Origin: a virus
DNA: 24,430 bases
Virus record (IMG/VR): IMGVR_UViG_3300044613_001145
Location: 1-24,430 of that record
Strand: one strand, 5' to 3'
The notes beneath the pieces were generated by a model, which was not told where the DNA came from, ran no database searches, and saw only the letters and a program-made list of their open reading frames with translations. Positions 1 through 9,065 of the stretch are shown here, one piece after another (the stretch's first letter is position 1; the number at the start of each line of letters is the position of its first letter). The translations under genes were made by a program, and so were the position numbers.

Positions 1-2
1 AG

Positions 3-803
3 GACAAAAAGAAGGCAACCCAAGCCGCCTTGAAGCCTTACCTTGTCATTGCTCAGCCTCGACGTGATGCAAAGGAACAGGCAGCGCAAAGTTTTGTCGG
101 AGACAAGTCAGCGATAACGACATGGTGCAGCTACAAGTATATAAATATTAGTGGACAACTTGTTGACGTGGCTCGTAATGCTTTGGCAGAAAAAGCCATT
201 CAACTTGAGGCAAAGTATTTGTTATTAGTTGGTGAAGATACGGTCATGCCTTATTACGGCTTTGAGGAGTTACACAGGACTTGCGAAGAAAACCCAAACA
301 CGGTAGCAAGTGGCGTGTATTATTTCAAGGAAGCTGGGGCAATGGTTTTAATTACGGATAAAGACGGTTACAGATGCACGGCAAATGTTGACCCAGACCA
401 AATGATTCTTAATCCAATGCTCATCGGCATGGATGCTATGTTAATTCCTGTAAGCATATTAAAGGAATTAAAGGAAAAAGAACCAGACTGCCCTTTCTTT
501 TGCGTGGTTTCTGAAACGGAAAACACGCCATTTGTTGGCGAAGATGAATGGTTTTTACACTTGCTTTACAAAAACGGTTATAATTGCATTGTTAATACCA
601 ATGTTCAATGTTTGCACATGGATTTGGCAACGGGAAATTATAATGCTCATCCAGATGTTAACCTTGATGATTACGTTTGTGAGATAAAACCAAATAGGCG
701 TTTAACTTGCGCAGATAGACATTACTTGCATAAAAGGTGGAACGACAGAGTTCCAAAACCAGAATTATTGACAGAAAAAAACATTACAAAACAAAATAAA
801 TAA
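3..803 (+). CDS. Glycosyltransferase-like protein, GT-A fold (5' partial)
   Basis: Likely a nucleotide-sugar-dependent glycosyltransferase that modifies a virion protein, DNA or a cell-surface sugar; the acceptor is unknown. The reading frame is open to the left edge, so the gene is probably cut off at its 5' end. A TTG at 30 is the first possible start inside the window, but nothing around it favours it. A hydrophobic strand followed by GEDTVMP (nt 231-251) resembles the metal/nucleotide-binding strand and acidic turn of family 2 GT-A enzymes. GEDEWF (nt 537-554) with His at nt 615-617 resembles the later acidic and His positions of the same fold. The stop is 2 nt before the next gene, so it is co-transcribed with virion genes. 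The fold is inferred from motif pattern only; the family is fairly likely and the substrate is not known. Confidence 0.6.
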   Translation, partial: DKKKATQAALKPYLVIAQPRRDAKEQAAQSFVGDKSAITTWCSYKYINISGQLVDVARNALAEKAIQLEAKYLLLVGEDTVMPYYGFEELHRTCEENPNTVASGVYYFKEAGAMVLITDKDGYRCTANVDPDQMILNPMLIGMDAMLIPVSILKELKEKEPDCPFFCVVSETENTPFVGEDEWFLHLLYKNGYNCIVNTNVQCLHMDLATGNYNAHPDVNLDDYVCEIKPNRRLTCADRHYLHKRWNDRVPKPELLTEKNITKQNK

Positions 804-805
804 AC

Positions 806-1198
806 ATGGGAGCTTTTAGTAATTATTTAGAAAACGAGATACTTGACTGGGTAAACGGCGGGGCATTTCCTTCGCAGCCTTCAGCAACTTGGGTTCAACT
901 TTTTAATGGTTCACCAGACGAAACAGGTTCAGGAGGCACGGGCTTATACACCCGTGTAGCGGTTGCAGCTGGTGGATGGACAACAACCACAGGGGCAACG
1001 GCAACGATTACAAATACAAATGCAATCGTTATGAATGCCTCTGCCGCAACTACGGCTTTTGCTGATAACTTTGGCGTATTTGACAATTCGACATCGGGTA
1101 ATCTTTTGTTCTACGGTGCTTTAGCCGTGGCGAAAACGGTTTCGGTTGGCGATGAAATTCGTTTCAATGCTTCTTCATTGACCATTAGAGTAGATTAA
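806..1198 (+). CDS. Phage tail fibre / appendage-type structural protein
   Basis: A 130-residue beta-rich virion protein. It follows the pattern of a widespread phage family of roughly this length: an N-terminal helix (FSNYLENEILDWV), a strand with a VQLFNGSPDETGSGG turn, alternating Thr/Ala/Asn strands, then a FGVFDNSTSGNLLFYGAL block and a C-terminal strand ending SLTIRVD. Members of that family are usually annotated as tail fibre or minor structural proteins. It starts 2 nt after the glycosyltransferase-like gene, and a UUCG hairpin lies just past its stop. The family resemblance is strong; whether it sits on the tail or the head is inferred. It has no signal peptide, no membrane segment and no enzymatic motif. 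Confidence 0.6.
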   Translation: MGAFSNYLENEILDWVNGGAFPSQPSATWVQLFNGSPDETGSGGTGLYTRVAVAAGGWTTTTGATATITNTNAIVMNASAATTAFADNFGVFDNSTSGNLLFYGALAVAKTVSVGDEIRFNASSLTIRVD

Positions 1199-1202
1199 TC
1201 AC

Positions 1203-1222
1203 GGTAGCCCTTCGGGGTTACC
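1203..1222 (+). promoter_or_regulatory. Intergenic UUCG-tetraloop hairpin
   Basis: GGTAGCCC (1203-1210), loop TTCG (1211-1214), GGGTTACC (1215-1222). This gives an 8-bp stem with one G-U wobble, closed by a C(UUCG)G loop, an exceptionally stable class. It lies between the stop at 1198 and the ATG at 1235. The sequence after it is pyrimidine-rich (TTACCTTTTATC) but has no continuous T-run, so it may be a weak terminator or attenuator, a processing or stability element, or a translation-initiation structure for the next gene. Confidence 0.6.
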
Positions 1223-1234
1223 TTACCTTTTATC

Positions 1235-1765
1235 ATGGAAGCATCTTTACAAAAGTTAGCGGATGAAATAAGTGTGTTAGCCATTTCCGTGGTTGCCAAT
1301 GAATGGCGATTACAGGGGCATGAGTTAACAGGCTCAGCCGTGAAACAAATGGAAACAATGGTAAGGATGGAAATTAATACTTTAATCATTGAGGGCTTTA
1401 TTCCTGATTACATGGCGATAAATAATCAAGGCGTACCTTCAAACAAGATACCTTATTACCCTGGGAGCGGAAGAAAAACAAGCAAGTATATTGACGGCTT
1501 GATGAAATATGTTCAGCAGAGAATGGGTAAAAGTGAAAAGGAATCTAAAGGCATTGCATTCGCCATCGCAAGTAAGCATAAAAAGGAGGGAATGCCAACG
1601 AAAAATAGCGTCATTAAGCATTCCAAAACAGGTAAACGAACGGGGTTCATAGAAATAGCATTGGACAAGAATAGTCAAAAGTTTGTTGAGTTAATTGAGG
1701 TAAGCGTTGCCGCAACCGTTGAAGTGTTAGTTGAAAGTTATTACAAATCAATATTGAACAGATGA
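1235..1765 (+). CDS. Conserved phage morphogenesis-region protein, possible tail completion or neck protein
   Basis: A 176-residue soluble protein. The N-terminal half is helical. A middle stretch, YYPGSGRKTSKYIDGLMKYV then KSEKESKGIAFAIASKHKKEG, is followed by KTGKRTGFIEIAL. Proteins with this KES-AFAIA-KHKKEG-TGKRTGFIE layout occur in structural clusters of Bacteroidota phages, usually unnamed. The size and the C-terminal FIEIAL-helix arrangement would suit a HK97 gp10-like neck or tail-completion factor, but that is an inference. The stop overlaps the next start by 4 nt (ATGA at 1762), pointing to translational coupling to a tail gene. The upstream hairpin could affect its translation. No catalytic motif is seen. 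Confidence 0.6.
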   Translation: MEASLQKLADEISVLAISVVANEWRLQGHELTGSAVKQMETMVRMEINTLIIEGFIPDYMAINNQGVPSNKIPYYPGSGRKTSKYIDGLMKYVQQRMGKSEKESKGIAFAIASKHKKEGMPTKNSVIKHSKTGKRTGFIEIALDKNSQKFVELIEVSVAATVEVLVESYYKSILNR

Positions 1766-2964
1766 GTTACACGATAAATCCAGACACGTTATCAAGCCTT
1801 CTTTATCCTGTATCTTATCGCAGCCTTGAGCCTTCGGCGGTGGTTCAGCAGCAAATAGATGTTTACGTTGGTGGCAGCCTTGCGGGGTCATTCTTAGCAG
1901 CCCAGACGGGAACAAGTGGAAGCAGCGCGGTCTTTGATACCAATGTTCAAAGTTTCCTTTATTCCGACGTTGCACCCGTTACGGGGCTTAAAACAAGTTT
2001 CTTTGGAACGCTTAACGATTATTCCTTAACAACGAATACGGATGTAATAAAGTCCGTTTACACGGTGGCAAAGAACCAAACGGTATCAAGTGCTGGATTC
2101 CTTATAACCTCAACCGCAAGCCAAACAAGTTCAACGGCTTATGTTATTCCTTCCCAGTTTTATGAAAATGAATTTGACTTAAACGACTTTTATTCACCGT
2201 CGGCAAATCCCTTTAAATTCCTTACCACTAACAACCAAGACAGGCGATGCAATGATGACGGGAATATATTTCTTTCATTTGTTGGCAAAGGGGTTAACGC
2301 GGCTCAGTTTGAATTTTGGACAAAGTCAGGAAGTTCAGCCGTGACGATTGTAGATTTTGTAAACTCAACAGCAAACAATGACTTATATTCTCTTTCTGTT
2401 GGTGTTGCTAATATATTTGGGAGCAGTGCTATTTTTCATGGCGGCAACTTCCCCGATAATTCCAGCGCTTATTCGTTTTACGAAGTTAGCGTTGGTTCTT
2501 ATTCAGGTTCGTATACACGACTTTCTGAAAAGATTCAAGTAAACATTGAGCCAAATTGTTCTGATAACATTGACTTACATTGGTTTGGAAAATATGGCGG
2601 TGCAGAAAGTTACCAGTTCCGTGGCTTAATTGTTGACTTACAAAACGCCAATGCTGATATAATCAATATTTCGCAGCCGTGGAACGTGGCGGCAAGTCCA
2701 CGGGCAAACAGTTTTGACAAAACAATCATCAAGACAAATCAAAGGGTAAACAAACGAAAGCAAGTAAAATGTAATATTCCACACGAAGACGCGGTTTACG
2801 TTGCCTCAATGTTTTATTCCCCTGAGGTGTACATCATCGAGAATGGGAAGTATGTTAATGTTACTATTTCCAACGCTGAAACATTGACGGACAACAACAG
2901 AACAACGGACATTGAGTTATCTTTTGAAATTACCTATCCAAATAAACCAACCGCCCAGTTATGA
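1762..2964 (+). CDS. Putative tail / distal-tail structural protein
   Basis: A 400-residue protein rich in Ser, Thr, Asn and aromatic residues, with almost no lysine in the first three quarters, as expected of a beta-sandwich virion protein. The C-terminal segment (about 310-400) changes character: basic KTIIKTNQRVNKRKQVKC, then a hydrophobic strand region (EDAVYVASMFYSPEVYIIENGKYV) and a final beta hairpin. It is coupled on both sides by ATGA overlaps (1762-1765 and 2961-2964). With the following 807-residue protein and the tape measure protein it forms a tail block. It probably belongs to the distal tail or baseplate, but no specific family is certain from reading alone. No signal peptide or membrane helix is present. 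Confidence 0.6.
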   Translation: MSYTINPDTLSSLLYPVSYRSLEPSAVVQQQIDVYVGGSLAGSFLAAQTGTSGSSAVFDTNVQSFLYSDVAPVTGLKTSFFGTLNDYSLTTNTDVIKSVYTVAKNQTVSSAGFLITSTASQTSSTAYVIPSQFYENEFDLNDFYSPSANPFKFLTTNNQDRRCNDDGNIFLSFVGKGVNAAQFEFWTKSGSSAVTIVDFVNSTANNDLYSLSVGVANIFGSSAIFHGGNFPDNSSAYSFYEVSVGSYSGSYTRLSEKIQVNIEPNCSDNIDLHWFGKYGGAESYQFRGLIVDLQNANADIINISQPWNVAASPRANSFDKTIIKTNQRVNKRKQVKCNIPHEDAVYVASMFYSPEVYIIENGKYVNVTISNAETLTDNNRTTDIELSFEITYPNKPTAQL

Positions 2965-5384
2965 TAAAATTATTTATAGGCGGGCAAGAAGTAGATTTAA
3001 ATCAAAATGAAGTCAACGTAACGATTGATTATTCGATTGAAAACATTGAACTCGGAAACATATCGGGTGCGCATTCCAAAAGGAACGTCACCCTTCCAGC
3101 AACAAAAACAAACGTAAATATATTTCAAAACATCACAGACGCTGGTGCGATTGTAACCAATGCTTATAAATTATTATCGGCAAGACTTGAAGCCGACGGC
3201 GTGCCAATTCTTACAGGAAAAGCAAGGTTGGAGGGTGCAGATTTACAAGCGATTAATTCGGGGTTTGTAGCATCTAATTTTAAGGTCTCCTTGATTGGAA
3301 ACAATGCCGATTGGTTTTCCGACGTGGGTAACACATTGGTAAGAGATTTAGGTTGGGACGATATAGAAATAAATACAACAAATGTAAAAACCAATTACGA
3401 CCCGTTGACGTCGGAACATTGCTTTATCCTCATGAAATGGAAAGCGTGGGAAAATGAAACATTCATTGTAAACAATGAAATGACCCCAGCCATTTTTGTC
3501 TGGCAAGTATTGGAAAAGGCATTTTTAAATAGAGGTTATCAGTTAAACAGTATTTTTAAGACCGACCCGTTTAACCGCCTTATTATTCCAATGGGCTTAG
3601 AACTTGGCGCGGACTACTTAAATGACTTTGTAAACCTCAGGGCTTCATCTCCGAGTCCCTCATTATTAAGCAATTCAAATCCTTCGCCCGTCCTTATAAC
3701 CTTTACAGACGAAACAACATCGCCAAACTTTGACACGGGTGGAAATTATGTAAGCGGGGTTTATACCGTGCCAATAACAGCAACCTATACGTTAAAGGCT
3801 GAATTAAATATTGCCAATACTATTCTTGTGCCTACTTCAACAGATGAAATATTAGTCGGTTGGGAAATAAACGGAGTATTTGAAGAAGGCGAAGACCTTG
3901 GACAAGAACCAAGTTTTGACGATTCGGTAATCATTGAATTTATAACTGATTTGGTTGAAGGCGACTTAGTTCGATTTGTCGTAAAACATAATAACCCTGG
4001 TTTCCTTATGGGACTAAACGGCTCAATCGAAATCATAGGAAGTAAAGCTATCTTTGAGGCTGGCAGAACATTTGACTTACAATATGTTATTCCTATTACA
4101 TGGTATGTCCGTGATGTTATTGCAGACCTTACAACCATTTTCAACCTTGCATGGGAAACCAACGTACAAAGCAAACAAGTTTACGCCTATCCAAAGGATG
4201 ATTATACGATAAGGTATAGGGCTGATGCTACGGGAGCAATAAGCCTTACAAGTTTCGACGGGTTCTTTAAAGGAACAGATAAATACGATTTAAATACCCG
4301 TGACCTTGATGGCTCGGAGTTCCAAATCTTAGACGGTTACAAATCAAGTCAGGTGCTGGCATACGCCACGGACGACGATACGACGAATAAGGAAGAAGAA
4401 AGACGAGGGGTAAACATTTATTCTGGTGGTTACAATTTCCCGACTGATAGATTTGATAACGGGGTTGAATTTATTTATACAAAGTTCTTTGCCAAAACGA
4501 TCCACATAAGCGATGTTGAAATAACATCGGGAGGAATTTACGGAGCACAAATGCCGCTTGTCTTTGGCGATGATTACAACACGGTAACAGATGCTGAACC
4601 AAACTACAATCTTGCACCTCGTTTGCTTTATTACGCTGGAAGGCGCAACGGCTTAGATGGTTATATAAGATTGTACGATGAAACATCAAGTGCCTCAAGT
4701 GCTTTTGATTTTCCAGCGGCGTTTATGGTAAATTACAATGACCCAAGCGGTGGGGATTTTAACCTTTCCTTTTCCGATGAGGTCACCAATTTCACAAACG
4801 TAATGCAAGGTATTTTTAAAACCTTCCATTTGCAGACCTACAAGCGCATTGAACTTGGTAAGGTTTACACGACCTTTGCAAAGTTGAAGCCAAAGGATAT
4901 AACGCAACTATCCTTTAGACGCAAGGGAATCATTGGTTCATCTAACTTTATAATTCAGAGTATAGAATACAACCCGAAGTCAAACAGTCCAGCCAAAACG
5001 GTTTTACTTTACGATGAAAAGCCAAATGTAAATGATTTAACAAAAGTTGTCAACACGATAACATTGGCTGGGGCTTCGCCTCAATCGGGAACGGTAACAG
5101 GATCGGGCAGCGGCTTAGTGGGTGCAAATGGAGCGACGGTGAACATTCAATTATCTTACACGCCGTTTATTAACTCAATGACCAATGTACTTGTTCTTCC
5201 TGTTAACTCAGGTATCACCCAGGTATCAAACACGAATGCAAATGTACTTGTATTCATGAACGGGCAAAAGTTGATACCAACCATTCAATATATAATTAGT
5301 GGTTCAACCATTGGCATTAATATAGATACCCATTATGACGGGGCAAATTATGAAGTAGTTGTAAATGGCGTAACAAAAGGATAA
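2961..5384 (+). CDS. Large tail-tip / baseplate-like structural protein
   Basis: An 807-residue beta-rich protein. The N-terminus (IKLFIGGQEVDLNQNEVNV, then a stretch ending in KRNVTLPATKTNVNIF) resembles Bacteroidota phage proteins that follow or precede tape measure genes and are treated as tail-tip or baseplate components. The centre holds hydrophobic strands and Asp/Asn-rich loops. The C-terminal 100 residues (about 700-807) become Gly/Ser/Val-rich (ASPQSGTVTGSGSGLVGANG), like a linker leading to an exposed receptor-facing domain. It is co-translated with the preceding gene through ATGA and is 2 nt from the tape measure start. In a canonical siphophage a protein of this type would be downstream of the tape measure gene; here it is upstream. 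Structural role likely; exact position in the virion is inferred. Confidence 0.65.
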   Translation: MIKLFIGGQEVDLNQNEVNVTIDYSIENIELGNISGAHSKRNVTLPATKTNVNIFQNITDAGAIVTNAYKLLSARLEADGVPILTGKARLEGADLQAINSGFVASNFKVSLIGNNADWFSDVGNTLVRDLGWDDIEINTTNVKTNYDPLTSEHCFILMKWKAWENETFIVNNEMTPAIFVWQVLEKAFLNRGYQLNSIFKTDPFNRLIIPMGLELGADYLNDFVNLRASSPSPSLLSNSNPSPVLITFTDETTSPNFDTGGNYVSGVYTVPITATYTLKAELNIANTILVPTSTDEILVGWEINGVFEEGEDLGQEPSFDDSVIIEFITDLVEGDLVRFVVKHNNPGFLMGLNGSIEIIGSKAIFEAGRTFDLQYVIPITWYVRDVIADLTTIFNLAWETNVQSKQVYAYPKDDYTIRYRADATGAISLTSFDGFFKGTDKYDLNTRDLDGSEFQILDGYKSSQVLAYATDDDTTNKEEERRGVNIYSGGYNFPTDRFDNGVEFIYTKFFAKTIHISDVEITSGGIYGAQMPLVFGDDYNTVTDAEPNYNLAPRLLYYAGRRNGLDGYIRLYDETSSASSAFDFPAAFMVNYNDPSGGDFNLSFSDEVTNFTNVMQGIFKTFHLQTYKRIELGKVYTTFAKLKPKDITQLSFRRKGIIGSSNFIIQSIEYNPKSNSPAKTVLLYDEKPNVNDLTKVVNTITLAGASPQSGTVTGSGSGLVGANGATVNIQLSYTPFINSMTNVLVLPVNSGITQVSNTNANVLVFMNGQKLIPTIQYIISGSTIGINIDTHYDGANYEVVVNGVTKG

Positions 5385-5386
5385 TC

Positions 5387-8300
5387 ATGGCAGAAAAGGT
5401 AATAGGTTTTAAAATCCAGATTGAAGGTTTAGCGGGAACGATTGAAACGGCAACGCAATTAAAAAGGCAAATCGCCGATATAAATTCCGAGTTAAAAAAG
5501 ACGGCGGACGTTGACGAAATCAAGAAACTTGAAAAGAAGTTAGTCGATTTAAAGGCGGCTCAGTCACTTGTTAACGATGTCACACGGGAACAAGTTAAAT
5601 TAAGGAAGGAAGAAATTGCGGGGATTGACAAAAGCGAAGGGGCATATCGTCGTTTATCAAAGGAATTAAACGACCAACGGAAAAGATATAAGGATTTAGC
5701 AGCCGCCGAACAGGCATCAAGTCAGGAGGCAAGAGATTTAATTGTATCCATTGGTGCATTAGATAAGAAGTTAAAAGGCATTGACGCAAATGTTGGACAA
5801 TTTCAAAGGAATGTCGGTGGATATACTGAAGCCTTATCAAACTTTTTCCCTAAACTTAGCGGAACATTAGGTCAGGTAACAGGGGCGATTGGTGGAATAC
5901 AAAACGGTTTTGCAAATTTAAGCAAGTCCTCAGGCGCTTTGACAACGGGACTTGGTGGTATCGGTATTGCATTAACCGCTTTTCAAGCTATTAGTGAAAT
6001 TGTTGGAAGCCTTATCGAAGCCGCAAGGGCAACAAAAGAGTTATCGGCTCAGGTTACAAACTTTACACAAATTACAGGCGATGAACTTGAAGCCGTTGTC
6101 GCAACAAGTCAAGCTATTGCGGTCACTTACGGTAAGAATGTCGATGAAATTGTTGTAGCAGCTAATAGCGCAAGTAAGGCATTGGGTATTTCTTTTGCTC
6201 AGGCTTTGGACGTGGTTGAAATTGGATTCAGAAAAGGTGCGGATGCTCAGGGACAATTCCTTGACGGCTTGAAAGAATATTCTGTTCAATTTAGAGATGC
6301 TGGATTAAGTGCTGAAGATTTTTTAAGGGTATCCATTGCCTCGGCAAATGAAGGTATATTTTCAGACAAAGGACTTGACGCGGTTAAGGAATTTGGGTTA
6401 AGAATACAAGAACAAACAAAGGGTTCAAAGGATGCTTTAACCAATGCTTTTGGCGAAGAATTTACAAGTCAATTATTTGAGAATATAAATAACGGCTCAG
6501 TAACATCGGGTCAGGCTTTTGGATTAGTTACCGATAAAATAACAGAAACAGGGATAGCAGGCTCGCAGCTTCAAACGGTTATTGCCAATGTTTTTGGCGC
6601 ACCTGGGGAAGACATTGGAAAGGATTTTATTATAACCTTAGGCGATGTTTTACAAAGTACGGACGATGTCACTTTATCAACCAACCTTTACCAAAAGCAA
6701 CAAGAAGAATTATTTAAAGTAAATGAGCAATTAAAAATAAGTGAGGTCGCTTATAATACAACCCTTGCAACAACAGGCGTTGAATTTGAGATTGCAACGG
6801 CAAAGGGTAAGATATTTTTAAATAGTGTTTTGTCTGGAATACTTGGATACTTTGAACAAGTTCCAAACCGTTTAAATGCTTATAAAAAAGCCTTCGCAGA
6901 ATTTACAAAGCCTGAGGGTTCAATCCTTTCCTTCTTTAAAGTTTTTAATCAGCAGATAAAAGATGGAAACAAGGAAATAAATTTAATAAACAAAGAAGCG
7001 TTAATTGAACAAGAAAAAAATGCAAAAGCACAGGCAGCAGCAGCATTAAATACTCAGGCTGGTTTAGAACAAAAGTTATCTGATTTAAGAAAACAAAGAA
7101 AAGTTGTATTATTTGGCAGCCCTGAATTTAAAAAGTTAGACGTTGAAATTGCCAAAGTTGATGAACAATTAAGGAAATTTAAACCCGAGGTTATTGTAAC
7201 TAAAGCAGGAACAAAAGCTGGTGAAACAATAGCTAAGTCATTTGTCGATGGCTCAATCGCCGCACTTGAAAATGAACGAGGAAAATTACAACAGGCTTTT
7301 TCAAATGCAGTTGCTGGTTCTGGAACTCAAAAAGAATTAGCGGTAAAATTAAATGCAATTAATATTCAAATCAAAGATGCAGTTGAACAACAAAATCAAA
7401 TATTAGCGGATGCGTCAAGGGGTAACTTGCTTAAAAACTTGCAACAAGCACAACAATTAGCAACTTTACCTTTGACAATTAAACCTTTAAAAAGTATAAA
7501 GCAAAGTGATTTAGATAAAAAAGAAGCCGAGGAAATAAAAAAGGTTCAGCAAGATGTTATTAAGTCATCAGATGAGGCTAATAAAATAAGAATTGATAAA
7601 GAAAATAAAGCACAACAGGAGTTATACGAAAACAGACAAAAAAATATTGCTTTAGCTGGTGAAGGTGCTATGGCATTGACAAATTTATTTTCAACAATTC
7701 AATCAGCAAAATTTAAAAAGGATGCTGAAATACTAAACGAAGAAATACGTAAAACAGAAGAAAGTATTGCAACACTTGAAGCCAAAGCAGAAAAAGCAAG
7801 TGGATTAAAAAAGAAGAGATTAGAAAAAGAAATTATTCAAGAAAAAGCATTACTTGAGGAAAAAAATAAAGCAGCCGAAGCATTACAATTAAAGGCAGCA
7901 AAGGATGAAAAAAAGATAGCTATTATTCAATCAATTATCCAAGGCGCTTTGGCTGTTCAGCGTGCTTTATCTTTTCCTCCTGGTCCTCCAGTAACGATTG
8001 GGTCTGCCATTGCTACTGGAGTTTTATCTGCAATACAAACCGCAACAATAGCCGCTCAACCCCTTGCGGAAGGTGGCGTCGTGACTGGTGAAAGAATTAA
8101 CCGTAAACAAAACATTCCCACACGTTCAAACGGTGACAATGTACTTGCGTATGTAAAACGAGGTGAGGTTGTATTGAACCAACGGCAACAAAGTTTATTA
8201 GGCGGTTCACCAACCTTTAGGCGTATAGGGATAAAAGGATTTGCCGAGGGTGGTTTAGTGCCTCCAATTTCTGCACCAATACAAGCCTTATCAGGAAACA

Positions 8301-8449
8301 ATGATTTAAGCAACTTTTTACAAGTGATTGAGGCAAAGACCGACGCAATTAATAATCGAATTGACAGGCTTCAAGCTTACGTCGTTTCGGATGACATTGC
8401 AAGGGATCTCGCTGAAGGGAATAAACTTAAAGTAAAAGCAACTTTATAA
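5387..8449 (+). CDS. Tail tape measure protein
   Basis: Sets tail length and is ejected with the DNA. Size (1020 residues) and architecture fit. An N-terminal coiled coil (about 15-140, LKRQIADINSELKKTADVDE then KKLEKKLVDLKAAQ) is followed by a Gly/Ala hydrophobic membrane-active stretch near 185-215. A long helical body comes next, with a Lys/Glu coiled coil around 770-845 and a second hydrophobic stretch around 843-895 (IQSIIQGALAVQRAL). The C-terminal AEGGVVTG... GEVVLNQRQ... FAEGGLV segment is typical of phage tape measure proteins. The central part, about 6690-7960, is visibly more AT- and Lys-rich than the ends, which may mark an exchanged region. By the usual rule of about 1.5 angstrom per residue the tail would be near 150 nm. 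The next gene begins immediately after its stop. Confidence 0.92.
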   Translation: MAEKVIGFKIQIEGLAGTIETATQLKRQIADINSELKKTADVDEIKKLEKKLVDLKAAQSLVNDVTREQVKLRKEEIAGIDKSEGAYRRLSKELNDQRKRYKDLAAAEQASSQEARDLIVSIGALDKKLKGIDANVGQFQRNVGGYTEALSNFFPKLSGTLGQVTGAIGGIQNGFANLSKSSGALTTGLGGIGIALTAFQAISEIVGSLIEAARATKELSAQVTNFTQITGDELEAVVATSQAIAVTYGKNVDEIVVAANSASKALGISFAQALDVVEIGFRKGADAQGQFLDGLKEYSVQFRDAGLSAEDFLRVSIASANEGIFSDKGLDAVKEFGLRIQEQTKGSKDALTNAFGEEFTSQLFENINNGSVTSGQAFGLVTDKITETGIAGSQLQTVIANVFGAPGEDIGKDFIITLGDVLQSTDDVTLSTNLYQKQQEELFKVNEQLKISEVAYNTTLATTGVEFEIATAKGKIFLNSVLSGILGYFEQVPNRLNAYKKAFAEFTKPEGSILSFFKVFNQQIKDGNKEINLINKEALIEQEKNAKAQAAAALNTQAGLEQKLSDLRKQRKVVLFGSPEFKKLDVEIAKVDEQLRKFKPEVIVTKAGTKAGETIAKSFVDGSIAALENERGKLQQAFSNAVAGSGTQKELAVKLNAINIQIKDAVEQQNQILADASRGNLLKNLQQAQQLATLPLTIKPLKSIKQSDLDKKEAEEIKKVQQDVIKSSDEANKIRIDKENKAQQELYENRQKNIALAGEGAMALTNLFSTIQSAKFKKDAEILNEEIRKTEESIATLEAKAEKASGLKKKRLEKEIIQEKALLEEKNKAAEALQLKAAKDEKKIAIIQSIIQGALAVQRALSFPPGPPVTIGSAIATGVLSAIQTATIAAQPLAEGGVVTGERINRKQNIPTRSNGDNVLAYVKRGEVVLNQRQQSLLGGSPTFRRIGIKGFAEGGLVPPISAPIQALSGNNDLSNFLQVIEAKTDAINNRIDRLQAYVVSDDIARDLAEGNKLKVKATL

Positions 8450-8716
8450 ATGTGTAATTGTATGAAAGGAAATAGTATTTGGGGTGAACTTGCAAGCCGC
8501 ATACCCGATGAATATAAGACGCAAGTCATGGCAACGGTTGACAGGACTTACCGTGTTTTGTCGATTGACCCGTCGGATATGGATTATTTATTTCAGATTT
8601 ATAACAATTTTGTTAACCATTACGAGCCTGAGAGAAGAAATTGCCCAGCGTGTCGGACAAAGGTAGTGGGTAAAATGAGGCAAATAGTACAATTTTGGAG
8701 AGATGGAAACCAATAA
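8450..8716 (+). CDS. Small Cys-containing protein, possible zinc binder
   Basis: An 88-residue protein of unknown function. It has two cysteine pairs, C2-x-C4 and C65-PA-C68 (NCPACRTKVVGKMR), which could together bind one zinc ion. The part between them is helical (SIWGELASRIPDEYKTQVMATV). The ATG directly abuts the tape measure stop, and the end overlaps the next gene by 14 nt, so it is translated within the tail/head operon. By position next to the tape measure gene it might be a tail assembly factor, but the canonical assembly chaperones lie on the other side of the tape measure gene and this protein shows no sign of a programmed frameshift. The function is not recognised. Confidence 0.7.
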   Translation: MCNCMKGNSIWGELASRIPDEYKTQVMATVDRTYRVLSIDPSDMDYLFQIYNNFVNHYEPERRNCPACRTKVVGKMRQIVQFWRDGNQ

Positions 8717-9056
8717 AAGGGAGATAGACAAGCATTTATTAACCGAGTTTACAGATAGTGTTTTGCATCGTTATAAAACATTATGCGAAAAGGAAGGAAT
8801 AACGCCAGACTTTTATACCCTTATTGATTTTTTATTCCAAACCAACATTATAAAAGATTTGACGATAGCTAAATTCATGGTCATGGAATTATATCCAGCC
8901 GCCTTGTTTGAAAATGAAAGTAAGATGAATGCCATTTTAGATATTAGCATTCAAACGGGGCTTAGTGAAAAAACCGTTTATAACATGATACAACACCCTG
9001 AGTCGTTTGGCTATGGAATCAGCAAAAAAAGGAATAAGAAAAATAATAATAAATAA
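8703..9056 (+). CDS. Small HTH-like protein
   Basis: A 117-residue, largely helical protein. Residues 76-97 (NAILDISIQTGLSEKTVYNMIQ) have the spacing of a helix-turn-helix, with a Gly in the turn and a Ser-Glu-Lys start to the recognition helix. The tail KKRNKKNNNK is strongly basic, supporting nucleic-acid contact. Size and HTH would fit a small transcription factor, or a small terminase subunit displaced from its usual place, but no large terminase is nearby and neither role can be fixed. It overlaps the upstream gene by 14 nt and is followed after 9 nt by the protease gene. Confidence 0.65.
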   Translation: METNKREIDKHLLTEFTDSVLHRYKTLCEKEGITPDFYTLIDFLFQTNIIKDLTIAKFMVMELYPAALFENESKMNAILDISIQTGLSEKTVYNMIQHPESFGYGISKKRNKKNNNK

Positions 9057-9065
9057 ATTTACTGC

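Noticed and set aside
3785-4174. Antisense frame of 129 residues inside the tail-tip gene
   Set aside because: The sense frame is a continuous 807-residue protein with recognisable composition; the antisense frame has no leader or family resemblance.
8484-8666. Alternative frame overlapping the Cys-pair gene
   Set aside because: The frame at 8450-8716 abuts the tape measure stop, overlaps the next gene and encodes paired cysteines; the alternative has none of these supports.
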